Shown here piece by piece: positions 1 through 8,111 of a stretch of DNA of 64,000 nucleotides. The position numbers were made by a program, and so were the translations under genes. The DNA comes from AP-15 sp963846635. Its GTDB lineage: Bacteria; Pseudomonadota; Alphaproteobacteria; ATCC43930; CGMCC-115725. Positions within the stretch are counted from its first letter, which is position 1, and the number at the start of each line of letters is the position of its first letter. Location: the NCBI GenBank assembly GCA_963846635.1, contig CAWJXM010000003.1:124001-188000 (forward strand), written 5' to 3'. Below the pieces are notes generated by a model. It did no database searches, had not been told where the DNA came from, and saw only the letters and a list, made by a program, of their open reading frames with translations.

Positions 1-403
1 GTCTATCCGTTTCTCGACGAATTCCTCCGCTGAGATCGAGGTGAGATCGATGGCCGTCAGGGGAATGGCTGCTAGCGGCGCGTCTCGCCCATTGCCCCGA
101 ACCCCGGCGAAGGTCTCTTGACCGGACCGACAGCGGGCGTTCAGCCTGAGCGGCGGGGACTGATGTGTGGAAATCGTGGCGCGCCCTCTCCCGTCAACCA
201 AACCCGCTCGTTTGCACATCTCAATCTGCTCTTCCTCCAAGGTCAGCGAGCAACTGCTCAATGCGGCGTACGGCCGAGCAGTGTCGTTCGGCTTCGCGCG
301 GCCAGAATCGCTCTCGCGCATCGTCTGCGAGCGACAGTTCGAGCTTATGGCGCTCCCTCCTCCTCGGTTGATCTGTCCATATAAGCGCGGAACGGCGGTT
401 TAG
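1..403 (-). pseudogene. Frameshifted gene fragment of unknown function, runs off the left edge
   Basis: The minus strand is open from about 403 down to base 1 if one extra G near 240 is ignored. The upstream part reads ...RRIEQLLADL and the downstream part continues EEEQIEMCKRAG in the next frame, ending ISAEEFVEKRID at the window edge. The smooth continuation across a single-base offset suggests a real gene with a frameshift. I do not recognise the family. The start is not determined. Confidence 0.35.
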
Positions 404-632
404 CATTGTACTTGGGCAGGACAGCCCCTGCCCTGTTCCCACACGCGTCGCCGGTGAATGGCATGTCCGCACCGTGCTCCACCGCATCCCGGCCGCGGCC
501 GATTTTCTTCGGCGCATCAAGGGCCAGCCATGGATGGCGGCCGCCCACAGGGCGCACCGGCGCGGCCTGATCTAGTCCAGATCCCAAGCTCCGTCCCCGC
601 CAGCCAGTAAAAGTAAAAGAGCCATCTGGAAA

Positions 633-699
633 GGGATGAACTGAGGCGTTCAAGAGAGAGCGCCCCGGCTGTCCCCAACCCGTTCCCGGAGGCCTCTCC
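633..699 (+). promoter_or_regulatory. Repeated plasmid leader motif, copy 1 (upstream of the DUF3846 gene)
   Basis: The bases GGGATGAACTG then AGAGAGAGCGCCCCGG are followed by CCCGGAGG and the ATG at 700. A similar GGGTGAACC...GAGAGCGC block lies upstream of the genes starting at 2306 and 7778 (minus strand). Copies share the GRTGAAC and GAGAGCGC blocks, with a GC-rich stretch able to fold between or after them. The role is unknown; a shared 5' leader is the inference. Confidence 0.4.
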
Positions 700-1044
700 A
701 TGCGCGCGATCATCATCAACGCCCAGCACCGTACCGTCACCGAAACCGAGATCGACGGTTCGCTCGCATCCCTGCAGCAAATCGTCGGCGGCTTGATCGA
801 GCCGGTCAGCCAAGGACTGGACGGCGAGCACCACTGCTACGTCAATGAGGAAGGCCTTTACGACAATCCGCGGCATTTCTTCCTGTTCAAAAAGGGCCAT
901 CAACCGCTCGCCGGCAATGGCGTCATCCTCGCCTCGACCGACGATGGCGACGAGGCGCCCTGCACGCTGCCGCTCGACTGGGTCAAGCAGCGCGTGACGT
1001 TCATGGATCTGAACGCCGCGCGCCAGTGGTGCCGATCGCATTAA
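700..1044 (+). CDS. DUF3846 domain protein (plasmid type)
   Basis: A 114-residue protein starting MRAIIINAQHRTVTETEI, which matches the DUF3846 pattern of an N-terminal beta strand followed by a conserved NEEGL(Y) segment (VNEEGLYDNPRHFFLF, about residues 48-63). DUF3846 proteins are small and of unknown function, and are typical of plasmids, phages and integrative elements. The start has CCCGGAGG about 9 bases upstream. It heads a run of small same-strand genes of the same plasmid character, so it is probably part of a mobile-element maintenance region. The family call is by eye. Confidence 0.7.
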   Translation: MRAIIINAQHRTVTETEIDGSLASLQQIVGGLIEPVSQGLDGEHHCYVNEEGLYDNPRHFFLFKKGHQPLAGNGVILASTDDGDEAPCTLPLDWVKQRVTFMDLNAARQWCRSH

Positions 1045-1127
1045 GACCAGTGGCCGACCGCATTGCCAGGCCGCACTGCTCATTCCAATCCCAATCCCAT
1101 TGTACCAACGCGAACGGAGGCTTCGCC

Positions 1128-1517
1128 ATGACCCGCTGCGCCGAAATCGAAATCGACATGGTCGAAACTTACGATCAGGACGCGCATCCACTCGATTACC
1201 TGTTCCAAGACCCGGACTATCGCCAGCAGGACGAAGCCCGGCTCGCGGCGTGGCGCAACGAGGACTGGCACTTCGTCGGCATTCGCGCCAGGGCGACGAT
1301 CAAACTTCCCCACGGCAGCAACCCGGAATGCTGGACCACCAGCGAACTGCTATCGCCCGGTCTGTGGGGCATCGAGAGCGACAGCGGCGACGACTATTTC
1401 CGGCAGGTCTTTGACGAGGAACGCGAAATCCTGATCGGAATGCTCGCCTCCCTCAAGACCTACGAACTTGCCGCAAAAGACGACCCATCACTCACCACAG
1501 CAGGGAGGAGCAAATGA
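1128..1517 (+). CDS. Hypothetical plasmid-type protein
   Basis: A 129-residue acidic protein (MTRCAEIEIDMVETYDQD...) with no signal peptide or membrane segment. The ATG at 1128 has ACGGAGG upstream. Its stop overlaps the start of the next gene in an ATGA arrangement (1514-1517), which indicates translational coupling. Tryptophan- and aspartate-rich stretches such as WRNEDWHFVGIRARATI look like a small globular domain. I do not recognise a family. Similar proteins travel with DUF3846 genes on alphaproteobacterial plasmids, which is general knowledge and not a search result. Confidence 0.7.
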   Translation: MTRCAEIEIDMVETYDQDAHPLDYLFQDPDYRQQDEARLAAWRNEDWHFVGIRARATIKLPHGSNPECWTTSELLSPGLWGIESDSGDDYFRQVFDEEREILIGMLASLKTYELAAKDDPSLTTAGRSK

Positions 1518-1929
1518 CGACCAAAACCTACCGCGCCGAATTTTTCACTGCCGCCGATTACGCCGTCCGCGACTTCGAAGCCGAGACGCCGCAACAGGCG
1601 CTCGAACTGGCACGCCGGTTTTACGACGACGATCTAATCGAACTCGATTTCCGCAGCTACGACGACAATGCCGGTCTCGACCAGATCCAGATCTGGGACA
1701 ACGAACGCGGCACGCTGGCCGCGTGGGAAAGCGACGACTATCGCCGCCGCAACGGCTGCTCCCGATCTCTACAAGCCACTGGAATACTTCTTTAATATCA
1801 TGCAAGACTATGGCAGCAGCTGCCGTAAAGGCTATATCCGCCTCACCATCGGAGCAGGCGCGCACGGCGCTCGCCAAGGCCGGTCCAATAAAGACCGCAC
1901 CGCCGAATACGGCAACGCCAATAACATAG
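1514..1929 (+). pseudogene. Hypothetical plasmid-type protein, two frameshifts
   Basis: The gene opens well: GGGAGGAG lies just upstream, and the first 80 residues (MTTKTYRAEFFTAADYAVRDFEAETPQQALELARRFYDDD...) look like a normal small protein. After WESDDYRRR the frame is lost near 1750. The expected continuation (APDLYKPLEYFFNIMQDYGSSCRKGYIRLT) is in a second frame, and the C-terminus (SEQARTALAKAGPIKT...) is in a third, ending at 1929. Two indels in 415 bases point to a decayed gene. The literal ORF stops at 1795 (93 residues). The function is unknown. Confidence 0.6.
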
Positions 1930-1939
1930 GGAGGCTGCA

Positions 1940-2185
1940 ATGATTTTAAACAACAGAATTCGCGCGCTCTACAGCCGCACCGTCTATGGCGACGTCATTG
2001 CCATCATCGATTATGACCGAGGCAAACCGGCCGGCTTCATCGGCCTGCGTCTCGAAAAGTGCCGCCATGAGGAAACGCTTTCGATCCGCGGAGCCTACGA
2101 GACCGCCGTGCAGACCCGCGTGATGCGCAAGCAGGCCGAATGCCGCAAAAACAAGCCGTGCCTGGCGAAACGGAGCCGGCTGTGA
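1940..2185 (+). CDS. Small hypothetical protein
   Basis: An 81-residue basic protein (MILNNRIRALYSRTVYGDVIAIIDYDRGKPAGFIGLRLE...). The start has GGGAGG seven bases upstream and follows the preceding gene by ten bases, so it is in the same operon. It is rich in Arg, Lys and Cys toward the C-terminus. I recognise no family. Confidence 0.55.
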   Translation: MILNNRIRALYSRTVYGDVIAIIDYDRGKPAGFIGLRLEKCRHEETLSIRGAYETAVQTRVMRKQAECRKNKPCLAKRSRL

Positions 2186-2213
2186 GTATCCACAAAGTTA
2201 GAGGAAACCCCGA

Positions 2214-2305
2214 AGAGGGTGAACCCGGCCGGACAGGAGAGCGCGTGCCCGGGTTTGGCCCGGCCAATGCCCGCCGGCCTTCCCCTGCTCCCGGAGGTTC
2301 CGTTC
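2214..2305 (+). promoter_or_regulatory. Repeated plasmid leader motif, copy 2
   Basis: GAAGAGGGTGAACCCGG at 2212-2228 is followed by GGAGAGCGCG and a CCCGGG stem, then CCCGGAGG before the ATG at 2306. The same GAAGAGGGTGAACC block occurs upstream of the strawberry-notch gene (minus strand, near 7845), and a looser version occurs at 633. This is probably a conserved 5' leader of the plasmid's genes. Confidence 0.45.
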
Positions 2306-2824
2306 ATGACCGACTATTTTTCCCCAACCGTGATCCAGCCGGCGATCCCGGTCGCCGACATCACGCCGCTCGAGCGTCTCTTGCTCAGCCATATCTTCCA
2401 GGTCGAGGCCAGCGCCGACGGCTTGTATTTCTATGAAGACGAAGGCCCGGCCTCGACTATTTGGCTCGATCGCGCCGACATCGACGGCGCTCTGGCGCAA
2501 TCGCCAACCACGACCGAGAGCACCGCCGCCGGTTTCGTCATGGAACAACTCGCACGCGTGCCGGCGGACAATGTCGAGATCGAACTCCACCTCAGCGCTA
2601 CGTCCTGGGAATTTATTTTTCAGGACATCGTGCGCCGCTCGCGCAGCCTGCGCTACGTCACCGCGGTCTCCTCCTTCACCTGCTCCAAGATGCGCCCGGA
2701 CGGGTTCGGCGGCATGGCCGTGCTGATTACCGCGAACGCGATCGTCGGCAAATCGACCAACGACATCATCGCCGACTTCCTGGCCGAGGCTGATCTCGAC
2801 GAGCCCGTGCCTGCGGCCGCCTGA
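2306..2824 (+). CDS. Hypothetical plasmid-type protein
   Basis: A 172-residue protein (MTDYFSPTVIQPAIPVADITPLERLLLSHIFQVEASADGLYFYEDEG...). I chose the ATG at 2306 over the longer upstream reading because CCCGGAGG sits eight bases before it and the upstream stretch is the conserved leader. No signal peptide or membrane segments are visible. It is acidic, with a C-terminus rich in Asp and Glu. I do not recognise a family. It belongs to the same run of small plasmid genes. Confidence 0.7.
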   Translation: MTDYFSPTVIQPAIPVADITPLERLLLSHIFQVEASADGLYFYEDEGPASTIWLDRADIDGALAQSPTTTESTAAGFVMEQLARVPADNVEIELHLSATSWEFIFQDIVRRSRSLRYVTAVSSFTCSKMRPDGFGGMAVLITANAIVGKSTNDIIADFLAEADLDEPVPAAA

Positions 2825-2851
2825 TCGCCCCGCTTTCGAAAGGAGCCATCA

Positions 2852-3123
2852 ATGTCCGCCCTCACGCCCGTGGCGGCGCGCGCCATGCTGCGCCGCGGCC
2901 ACTTCGCGCACATGCACCCTCGATCACCGCGCAACGGGTGACCGAAGCGGTCGAGCGTCAGCTCACCAGCCTCGACAATCCCTCCCGGCGAAAGCCGGGA
3001 TCATGCCTCGTCTGCGGCACTGAAGCCGAGAGCTGCGAGCCCGACGCCAGGCAACACGAATGCGAAAGCTGCGGCGCACATGCCGTTTACGGCGCCCAGG
3101 AGATCCTCATCGCCATTGCCTGA
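2852..3123 (+). pseudogene. Small zinc-ribbon protein, frameshifted
   Basis: AAAGGAG at 2839-2845 leads to ATG 2852 and MSALTPVAARAMLRRGHFAHMHP, but this frame stops at about 2941. The natural continuation (SITAQRVTEAVERQLTSLDNP...CLVCGTEAESCEPDARQHECESCGAHAVYGAQE) lies in another frame up to 3123. The CxxC...CxxC spacing looks like a zinc ribbon. A GTG at 2938 could still start a 61-residue product containing the ribbon. A single indel near 2910 explains the arrangement. Confidence 0.55.
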
Positions 3124-3144
3124 CAGCCCGAACCTCAACTCCCG

Positions 3145-3169
3145 GGCCCGCTCCGCGCGGGCCTTTTTT
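3145..3169 (+). terminator. Rho-independent terminator
   Basis: A GGCCCGC stem, TCCGC loop and GCGGGCC are followed by six T residues. It lies just after the zinc-ribbon gene. The stem is identical to that of the terminator at 3802. Confidence 0.8.
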
Positions 3170-3222
3170 GTAACCAGGGCACCGCCGCGGCGGCGCCACT
3201 CTTCAGAAGAGGAAACCACAAA

Positions 3223-3714
3223 ATGGAAAGCTGCAACGCTGCCATCTCAATCGGCGGAAAGATCAAGCGATCCGCTATTGCCGAATTGGCAGCAGCCCTG
3301 GCACATGACAGCGCCACTATCGATTGGACGGACTTTCTCGAAGATGGCGAGCTTGTCGATCACATTCTTGGCAAGGTTGCCGCGAAGGATCATCTGTACT
3401 TCTGCAATAACGAACAACCGTGGGGACAGTACGAAAGCACTGAGGCTTTCTGTCGCCAGAACGGGCTGATCTATGTCTTGGAATATGAAGCCGGCGGCGA
3501 ATGGTCCCCAGGCATGGAATACCGCTCCCCCGACATGGAGCCGGGCAAGGTGCGCACATGGCCGATCTCTGAAATTGGCCGCGGCCCGCTGATTGATGCC
3601 GAGGATATCCAAAAGCATCTCGACGCCGGCACCCTAGCTGATGAGATCGCGCTAATGGCAGCGATCCACAAATTCCCGTGGCCTCTGGAAATCGTCGAGG
3701 ACGAGGGTTTTTAA
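3223..3714 (+). CDS. Hypothetical plasmid-type protein
   Basis: A 163-residue acidic soluble protein (MESCNAAISIGGKIKRSAIAELAAALAHDSATIDWTDFLEDGE...). AGAGGAAA upstream supports the ATG at 3223. The gene sits between two strong terminators (3145 and 3802), so it appears to be a single transcription unit. I recognise no family, no signal peptide and no membrane segment. Confidence 0.65.
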   Translation: MESCNAAISIGGKIKRSAIAELAAALAHDSATIDWTDFLEDGELVDHILGKVAAKDHLYFCNNEQPWGQYESTEAFCRQNGLIYVLEYEAGGEWSPGMEYRSPDMEPGKVRTWPISEIGRGPLIDAEDIQKHLDAGTLADEIALMAAIHKFPWPLEIVEDEGF

Positions 3715-3801
3715 GCGCCTCCACGGCAAGCCGGAACGCTTAACTGCCGAGGCCGAGTAACCCAACGGATCATCCTACCTCACGCCAGTCACAGCCTCCC
3801 T

Positions 3802-3826
3802 GGCCCGCCGCGCGCGGGCCTTTTTT
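3802..3826 (+). terminator. Rho-independent terminator
   Basis: GGCCCGC, a short CGCGC loop and GCGGGCC are followed by TTTTTT. It lies 88 bases after the stop of the preceding gene and uses the same stem as the terminator at 3145. Confidence 0.8.
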
Positions 3827-3831
3827 ATTGA

Positions 3832-3855
3832 ACGGCCGGGCCGCGGCCCGGCCGT
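3832..3855. repeat. Perfect 24-bp GC palindrome beside the intron end
   Basis: The 24 bases from ACGGCCGGGCCG to its exact reverse complement form a perfect palindrome. It ends four bases before the inferred 3' end of the group II intron (3859). Some group II introns choose stem-loop targets, but here the palindrome lies on the 3' exon side. Confidence 0.7.
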
Positions 3856-3900
3856 AGCGTAGGGATGAAGCGCTTTATCCCATTTCTGGGACAAGTTTCT

Positions 3901-5559
3901 TCATCCCCCACCCCGAACCGGACGTGCAAGTTTCCCTGCATCCGGCTCTCCATGCGTGGCGATTGCCACGGGTGGCCCTCGCAGGAGTTTGGCGAGGGTG
4001 TTGGTTGCCTCCCAAAAATGATCGGCTCCAGGCTGGAACCGCTCCTTTGGTTCGACATTCCATCCGTTCGGTATCCGGGTGCCCCGGTCTGGGAAGCGGC
4101 TCGTCCCGCCTTCGCTGAAGAGCCTCAACTGTTTGGTTCCATCGCTCCAGCATCGCCGCTCCCCAGGTCTGTTTCCGACATACTGATGGAGCAAGGCGTT
4201 CCACCCTGCGCCGCAGTGTTTTTGCCGGACCCAGTGCGCAACACGCCGTTCCAGCCACCAATCGAGCTTGGCGAACTCCCGCCATGCTCTTCCGGCGTAG
4301 CGGTAATAATTCCGCCAGCCGGTAATGATGGGATTGAGGCTGTCGATCAGATCGGCGAAAGGCTTGCCTGTCGGCGTTTTCTTCACCTCGACCTTGAGCT
4401 TGTGGCGCAGCTGCTTCAGTTTACCCTTCGGAATGAAGAGTTTGCCGACCCGGTTGCAGGTATGACGAGCCGGTTCTTGCACCACTCGATAACCGAGAAA
4501 GTCGAAACCTTCCCTGACATCGGTGATCCTGGTCTTTTCCATCGACAGTTCCATGCGGAGTTTCTGTTTAAGAAATTCCGCCAGCGCGCGGCGTTCCGCC
4601 TCCGCTTGCTCCAATGTCCCTTCTACGAGGACGACAAAATCGTCCGCGTATCGCACCACGAAGAAGGTCGGACGCCCCGCCTTCCGGTCGACTTTCCGGC
4701 GACTGGCTGCTTTGGCGAACTCCTCTTGTGGACGCGGGGACCAGCGCCCGTATCTCTCGTCGATCACCGTCAAACAAACATTGGCCAGCAATGGCGAGAT
4801 AATGCCGCCCTGCGGGGTTCCCGTGACAGGGTGGCGAAGGGTGCCTTCAATCATGATGTCGGCCTTCAGGAAAGCGAGAATGAGCCGCAGGACCTTGCGA
4901 TCCTTGATGCGGCGTCGCACCTGCTCCATCAGCACATGATGATCTATGGCGTCGAAACAGCCCTTGATGTCGCCCTCGATTACGTAGCGGGTCTGTGACG
5001 GCCCGCTGCCGTTAGGCGGGTGCAGTCGACGCTGGATTCTTGCCAGCGCGTCATGGGTGCTTCGACCGCGCCGGAAACCATAGGAGGTCGGATAGAAATC
5101 CGCCTCGAATATTGGTTCCAGCACCAGCTTCAGCGTCATTTGCACCATTCGGTCTTTAAGCGTGGGGATGCCCAGCGGCCGGAACTGCCCCGGTTTGCCT
5201 GGCTTCGGGATGAGCCGTTGCCGGACGGGCTGGGGCTTGTAGGTTCCATTGCGCAGTTCTTCTCGAATTTCTTCGAGGAAAGCGGCGACGCCACCGGCAC
5301 GCTTTTCGACCTTGTGCCGCGTCATTCTGTCGGTGCCCGGCGTCTGGCTGCCTGTATTCTGGGACAGCTTTTGCCAAGCAACCGAAATCATTCGGCGGTC
5401 ACAAACGAGATTGAACAGATCCGAGAACACCTTGTCGGTATCTACGGTACTCCACCGATACAGCTTGCGTTGCATGTCGAGGACAAACCCGGTATTCACC
5501 GCGTCGGTCATCAGCCCGCCTCCTGCCTGCATTCTGTACCCACTGCCTTCCTTTGCCAT
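3901..5559 (-). CDS. ltrA: Group II intron reverse transcriptase/maturase
   Basis: A 552-residue protein with reverse transcriptase motifs in order: YGFRRGRSTHDA, the GTPQGG motif (HPVTGTPQGGIISPLLANV), the catalytic RYADDFVV, and a GFDFLGY segment followed by the basic maturase domain X (ITGWRNYYRYAGRA). It reverse-transcribes and helps splice its own intron. No HNH endonuclease motif is obvious at the C-terminus. The literal stop at 3901 lies beyond domain V, so the last 16 or so residues are encoded by catalytic RNA; the functional protein may end earlier. The real start may be the internal Met of MTDAVNTGF. The reading frame is intact, but the intron around it is rearranged, so splicing in cis is not expected. 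Confidence 0.9.
   Translation of the reverse strand: MAKEGSGYRMQAGGGLMTDAVNTGFVLDMQRKLYRWSTVDTDKVFSDLFNLVCDRRMISVAWQKLSQNTGSQTPGTDRMTRHKVEKRAGGVAAFLEEIREELRNGTYKPQPVRQRLIPKPGKPGQFRPLGIPTLKDRMVQMTLKLVLEPIFEADFYPTSYGFRRGRSTHDALARIQRRLHPPNGSGPSQTRYVIEGDIKGCFDAIDHHVLMEQVRRRIKDRKVLRLILAFLKADIMIEGTLRHPVTGTPQGGIISPLLANVCLTVIDERYGRWSPRPQEEFAKAASRRKVDRKAGRPTFFVVRYADDFVVLVEGTLEQAEAERRALAEFLKQKLRMELSMEKTRITDVREGFDFLGYRVVQEPARHTCNRVGKLFIPKGKLKQLRHKLKVEVKKTPTGKPFADLIDSLNPIITGWRNYYRYAGRAWREFAKLDWWLERRVAHWVRQKHCGAGWNALLHQYVGNRPGERRCWSDGTKQLRLFSEGGTSRFPDRGTRIPNGWNVEPKERFQPGADHFWEATNTLAKLLRGPPVAIATHGEPDAGKLARPVRGGG
3915..3948 (-). ncRNA. Group II intron domain V
   Basis: On the minus strand the 34 bases run GAGCCGGATGC, a GAAA tetraloop region, GCACGTCCGGTTC. 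This fits the consensus catalytic hairpin of bacterial group II introns, with the catalytic bulge retained. Confidence 0.93.
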
Positions 5560-5898
5560 GTGGACGGCTTTCCCGTCCTCGGACTACTACGAAGGCTCCG
5601 TCCCCCGTCCCCGCGATCATCAGTCGCTTCGATCATCCTGCCCCGGTTGAGGCAGGAGGCGAGTAAAGGGTTCTCAGGTTCCGTCGACAACCTCTCGTCC
5701 GTTTTAGGAGCCGACTGTACCCCGTGCGGATTCCGACCCTCGGGCCTTGCAGACTTTCCCGAGGGCTGGTGCTCGATTTCCTCAAGCACCCCCGGTTCCC
5801 ACCTCTCAAAAGGGAACCAGCGCTCCACAGGTCTTGCGACCGCCCCGCCCACTTCCGCATCGGCGAGGTTCCTCTTAACGGGGCGTCTGCCATCGGTT

Positions 5899-6987
5899 GG
5901 CGTTGGTGCACTTGGACGGCCTGGAGCACTGAGGCACGCTACGCCATCCTTTGTCGTGGTATTCCGATGCCGCACAAACACAACGACGATCGCCGCCACC
6001 ACATCCCGAAGATGGCGTTCAAGGTCCAGAATTGGCCGGAGTACGAAGCGGGACGGCGCCGGCGTGGCAGTCTGACGTTGTGGATTGAGGATGCGGCGCT
6101 GGACCACTGGCAAACCGTTGGACCGAAAGGCCAGGCCCGCTATACCGACGCTGCGATCCAGACCACGCTGATGGTTCGCACGGCGTTCAGGCTGGCGTTG
6201 CGGCAGACCGAAGGTCTGATGGCATCGGTCATCACGCTGATGGACCTTACGATCTCAGCGCCGGATCACTCCACGATCAGCCGCCGGGCGGAGACACTGC
6301 CGGTGATCCCGCCGGCCTCCGTGCCAGACGGTCCGTTGCACTTATTGATCGACAGCACGGGCCTGAAGGTCTACGGGGCGGGTCAATGGCTGGAGGCGAA
6401 ACACGGCGCGAAGTCGCGCCGGAAATGGCGCAAGCTTCATCTGGCGGTCGATGCCGAAAATGGCGTGATAGTGGCCCAGACCCTGACGGATCAGGACGCC
6501 GATGATCCGTCTCAGGTTACGCCGTTGCTCGATCAGATTGATGGCGCGATCGCCCGGGTAACGGCTGACGGCGCGTATGATGGCGCGCCCACCTACAACA
6601 CGATCGCCGCGCACGGCGATGACATCGAAGTCGTGATCCCGCCGCGCTCGACGGCCGTACTCAATGGTGAACCAGGTCCGCTCGCCCAGCGTGACCGGCA
6701 TCTCGAGATGATCCTGGAACAAGGGCGGTTGGCCTGGCAGAAGGCAACAGATTATGGCCAACGCTCGCTGGTCGAAACGACAATGGGCCGCTACAAGGCG
6801 CTGATCGGACCCCGGCTGCGAGCACGCGGTTTCGACGCTCAGCAGACTGAGGCAGCCATCGGCGGCGCGGTCCTGAACCGGATGCTGGCGGCCGGACGCC
6901 CTGATTCCATCCGCCGGATGTGCGTCATCGCGTAACGGCCTGGGGCTGGGGTCATTTCGAGCTCAGCTCTGGAAGTGCACCAACGCC
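5899..6987 (+). mobile_element. IS5-family (IS903-group) element, copy A
   Basis: This 1089-bp element has perfect 15-bp ends, GGCGTTGGTGCACTT...AAGTGCACCAACGCC. The GGC start, the transposase type and the 9-bp duplication seen jointly with copy B fit the IS903 group. The left flank (CCATCGGTT) is inside the group II intron, and the right flank (CCGGTGATG) is inside the strawberry-notch gene. The two flanks do not match, so this copy is a recombinant between elements. Confidence 0.95.
5967..6935 (+). CDS. IS5-family transposase, full-length frame (copy A)
   Basis: A 322-residue DDE transposase starting MPHKHNDDRRHHIPKMAFKVQNWPEYEAG, the usual start for this IS group. The catalytic core is visible as LLIDSTGLKVYG (first D), VTADGAYDGAPTY (second D) and YGQRSLVETTMGRYK (E). 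With copy C it is one of only two copies here that keep the native ATG frame; the other five lack one G at codon 24. The upstream ORF extension back to 5724 belongs to intron sequence and is not the start. Confidence 0.93.
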   Translation: MPHKHNDDRRHHIPKMAFKVQNWPEYEAGRRRRGSLTLWIEDAALDHWQTVGPKGQARYTDAAIQTTLMVRTAFRLALRQTEGLMASVITLMDLTISAPDHSTISRRAETLPVIPPASVPDGPLHLLIDSTGLKVYGAGQWLEAKHGAKSRRKWRKLHLAVDAENGVIVAQTLTDQDADDPSQVTPLLDQIDGAIARVTADGAYDGAPTYNTIAAHGDDIEVVIPPRSTAVLNGEPGPLAQRDRHLEMILEQGRLAWQKATDYGQRSLVETTMGRYKALIGPRLRARGFDAQQTEAAIGGAVLNRMLAAGRPDSIRRMCVIA

Positions 6988-7778
6988 CCGGTGATGGCGA
7001 CGAGGCGTCCGCCCTCGGCGAGCCGCGCGAGTGCCGAAGACACATGGCGCATCGCGGCTTCGGCAAAGCGCCCGGCGACATGCGGCGAGGCCGAGAAGGG
7101 CGGGTTCATCAGCACCACGCTCGGCCGCACCGCCGGATCGAGCCGGTCGTGGATCTGCTCGGCGTTGTGGCGGCTGACCGCGGCGTCGCGGAACAGACGC
7201 GCAAGCAATCCGGCCCGGGTGTCGGCGATCTCGTTCAGGACGAGCCGCGCCCGGGCGATCTCGGCGAAGATCGCCAGCATGCCGGTGCCGGCCGAGGGTT
7301 CGAGCGCCAGGTCGGCCGAAGTCAGCATCGCCGCCTCGGTCGCCACAAAGCCGAGCGCCAATGGCGTCGAGAATTGCTGGAACTGCTCGGATTCTTCCGA
7401 GCGGCGCGTTTGCGAGGCGAGCCGCTGGGGCAAGCGGATCAGCATGTCGAGCATCGCGGCGGCCGCGCCCGCGCGCGTGCGCATCGCCGCCCCGAATTTG
7501 CGCAGGAACATGACCTGCGCCGCCTCACACGCTTCGTAGGCGTCCTTCCAGGCCCACGCGCCCTCGGCATCGCTGCCGCAGAACGCGGTTTCCATCGCCG
7601 AACGCAGGGTGCGGGTGTCGATCGCGCGGCCCTGCCCGAGCAGCTGGGCAAGCAACGTCGCGGCGTGGATCAGACCCGACACTTTGTCCGGCGGGGCCTG
7701 CGGCAGGAACAGCGGGAGTGTCCCCCGCTTTCGCGGGAGCAGGCTTGCCGCGGGTGCGGCGGGGGTGAGGTCGAGCAT
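6988..7778 (-). pseudogene. Strawberry-notch-type protein, N-terminal methylase domain, truncated
   Basis: About 264 residues remain (MLDLTPAAPAASLLPRKRGTLPLFLPQ...). It contains QFSTPLALGFVATEAAML, LEPSAGTGMLAIFA (SAM-binding motif I) and VLMNPPFSASP (motif IV of N6-adenine methylases). This layout is known from large plasmid and phage proteins that join an N-terminal methylase domain to a strawberry-notch-like helicase. The helicase part is missing because IS copy A cuts the gene at VAITG. The gene belongs to the plasmid run at 0.7-3.7 kb: undoing the A/B inversion puts it back on the plus strand downstream of those genes. Confidence 0.8.
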
Positions 7779-7847
7779 GGGATCTCCGGAGTGAAGGTTG
7801 AAAGTCCGGCGCGCTCTCTGGCGCTGTCCCGGTTCACCCTCTTCCGG
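7779..7847 (-). promoter_or_regulatory. Repeated plasmid leader motif, copy 3
   Basis: On the minus strand GAAGAGGGTGAACCGGG is followed by CCAGAGAGCGCGCCGG, then CTCCGGAG before the ATG at 7778. This matches the leader at 2214 in sequence and in position relative to the start codon. Confidence 0.5.
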
Positions 7848-7928
7848 CTGCCCTCTTGCTCTCGGTGCGTCAGGTAGTTGATGAAGAAAGGAGATTCTTC
7901 ATTGCGAAGCTGTCAGTGACCTTGCGGG

Positions 7929-8111
7929 GTGTGAGACCCCGCGCTCTGCGCGGTGCAGCGCGCAGAGACAAGCGAACGGGTGAGGCAGACCGGGTGCTTC
8001 CGGCCGGCCATAAATCAGCAGAACCCGTTAAAGCCGGACGGCCGGGAACTTCCGATCCCGACTACGGTCCGGCCAGCGTGTCCGTCATGGAGAGGGAAAC
8101 CGAACCGATGG
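7929..8111 (+). mobile_element. Group II intron, detached 5' end
   Basis: The segment begins GTGTGAGACC, which fits the GUGYG 5' end of group II introns, and is rich in paired GC stems as expected of domain I. It ends at GAACCGATGG, directly against IS copy B. The other half of the intron, on the opposite strand at 5898, begins with the same AACCGATGG. The intron was therefore interrupted by the IS and its 5' end then carried away by inversion. Confidence 0.75.

Larger units (their letters stand above)
3859..5898 (-). mobile_element. Group II intron, 3' part (domain I remnant to domain VI)
   Basis: The intron lies on the minus strand. A canonical domain V is at 3915-3948, a domain VI stem (GGGATGAAG...CTTCATCCC) follows, and the likely 3' end (...CCCTAC) is at 3859. 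The reverse transcriptase ORF occupies the middle, and 5560-5898 holds the 3' half of domain I. The intron is cut at 5898 by IS copy A. The missing 5' end is found on the plus strand at 7929-8111, next to IS copy B, and the two parts share the 9 bases CCATCGGTT as target-site duplication. Confidence 0.85.

Noticed and set aside
3832..3859. Group IIC-type insertion of the intron behind a terminator
   Set aside because: The palindrome and terminator lie at the 3' exon side of the intron, whereas group IIC introns have the stem-loop in the 5' exon. The protein was not clearly class C either.
3865..4998. A 377-residue plus-strand frame opposite the intron reverse transcriptase
   Set aside because: It is the antisense shadow of a gene with all reverse transcriptase motifs; its residues show no family resemblance.
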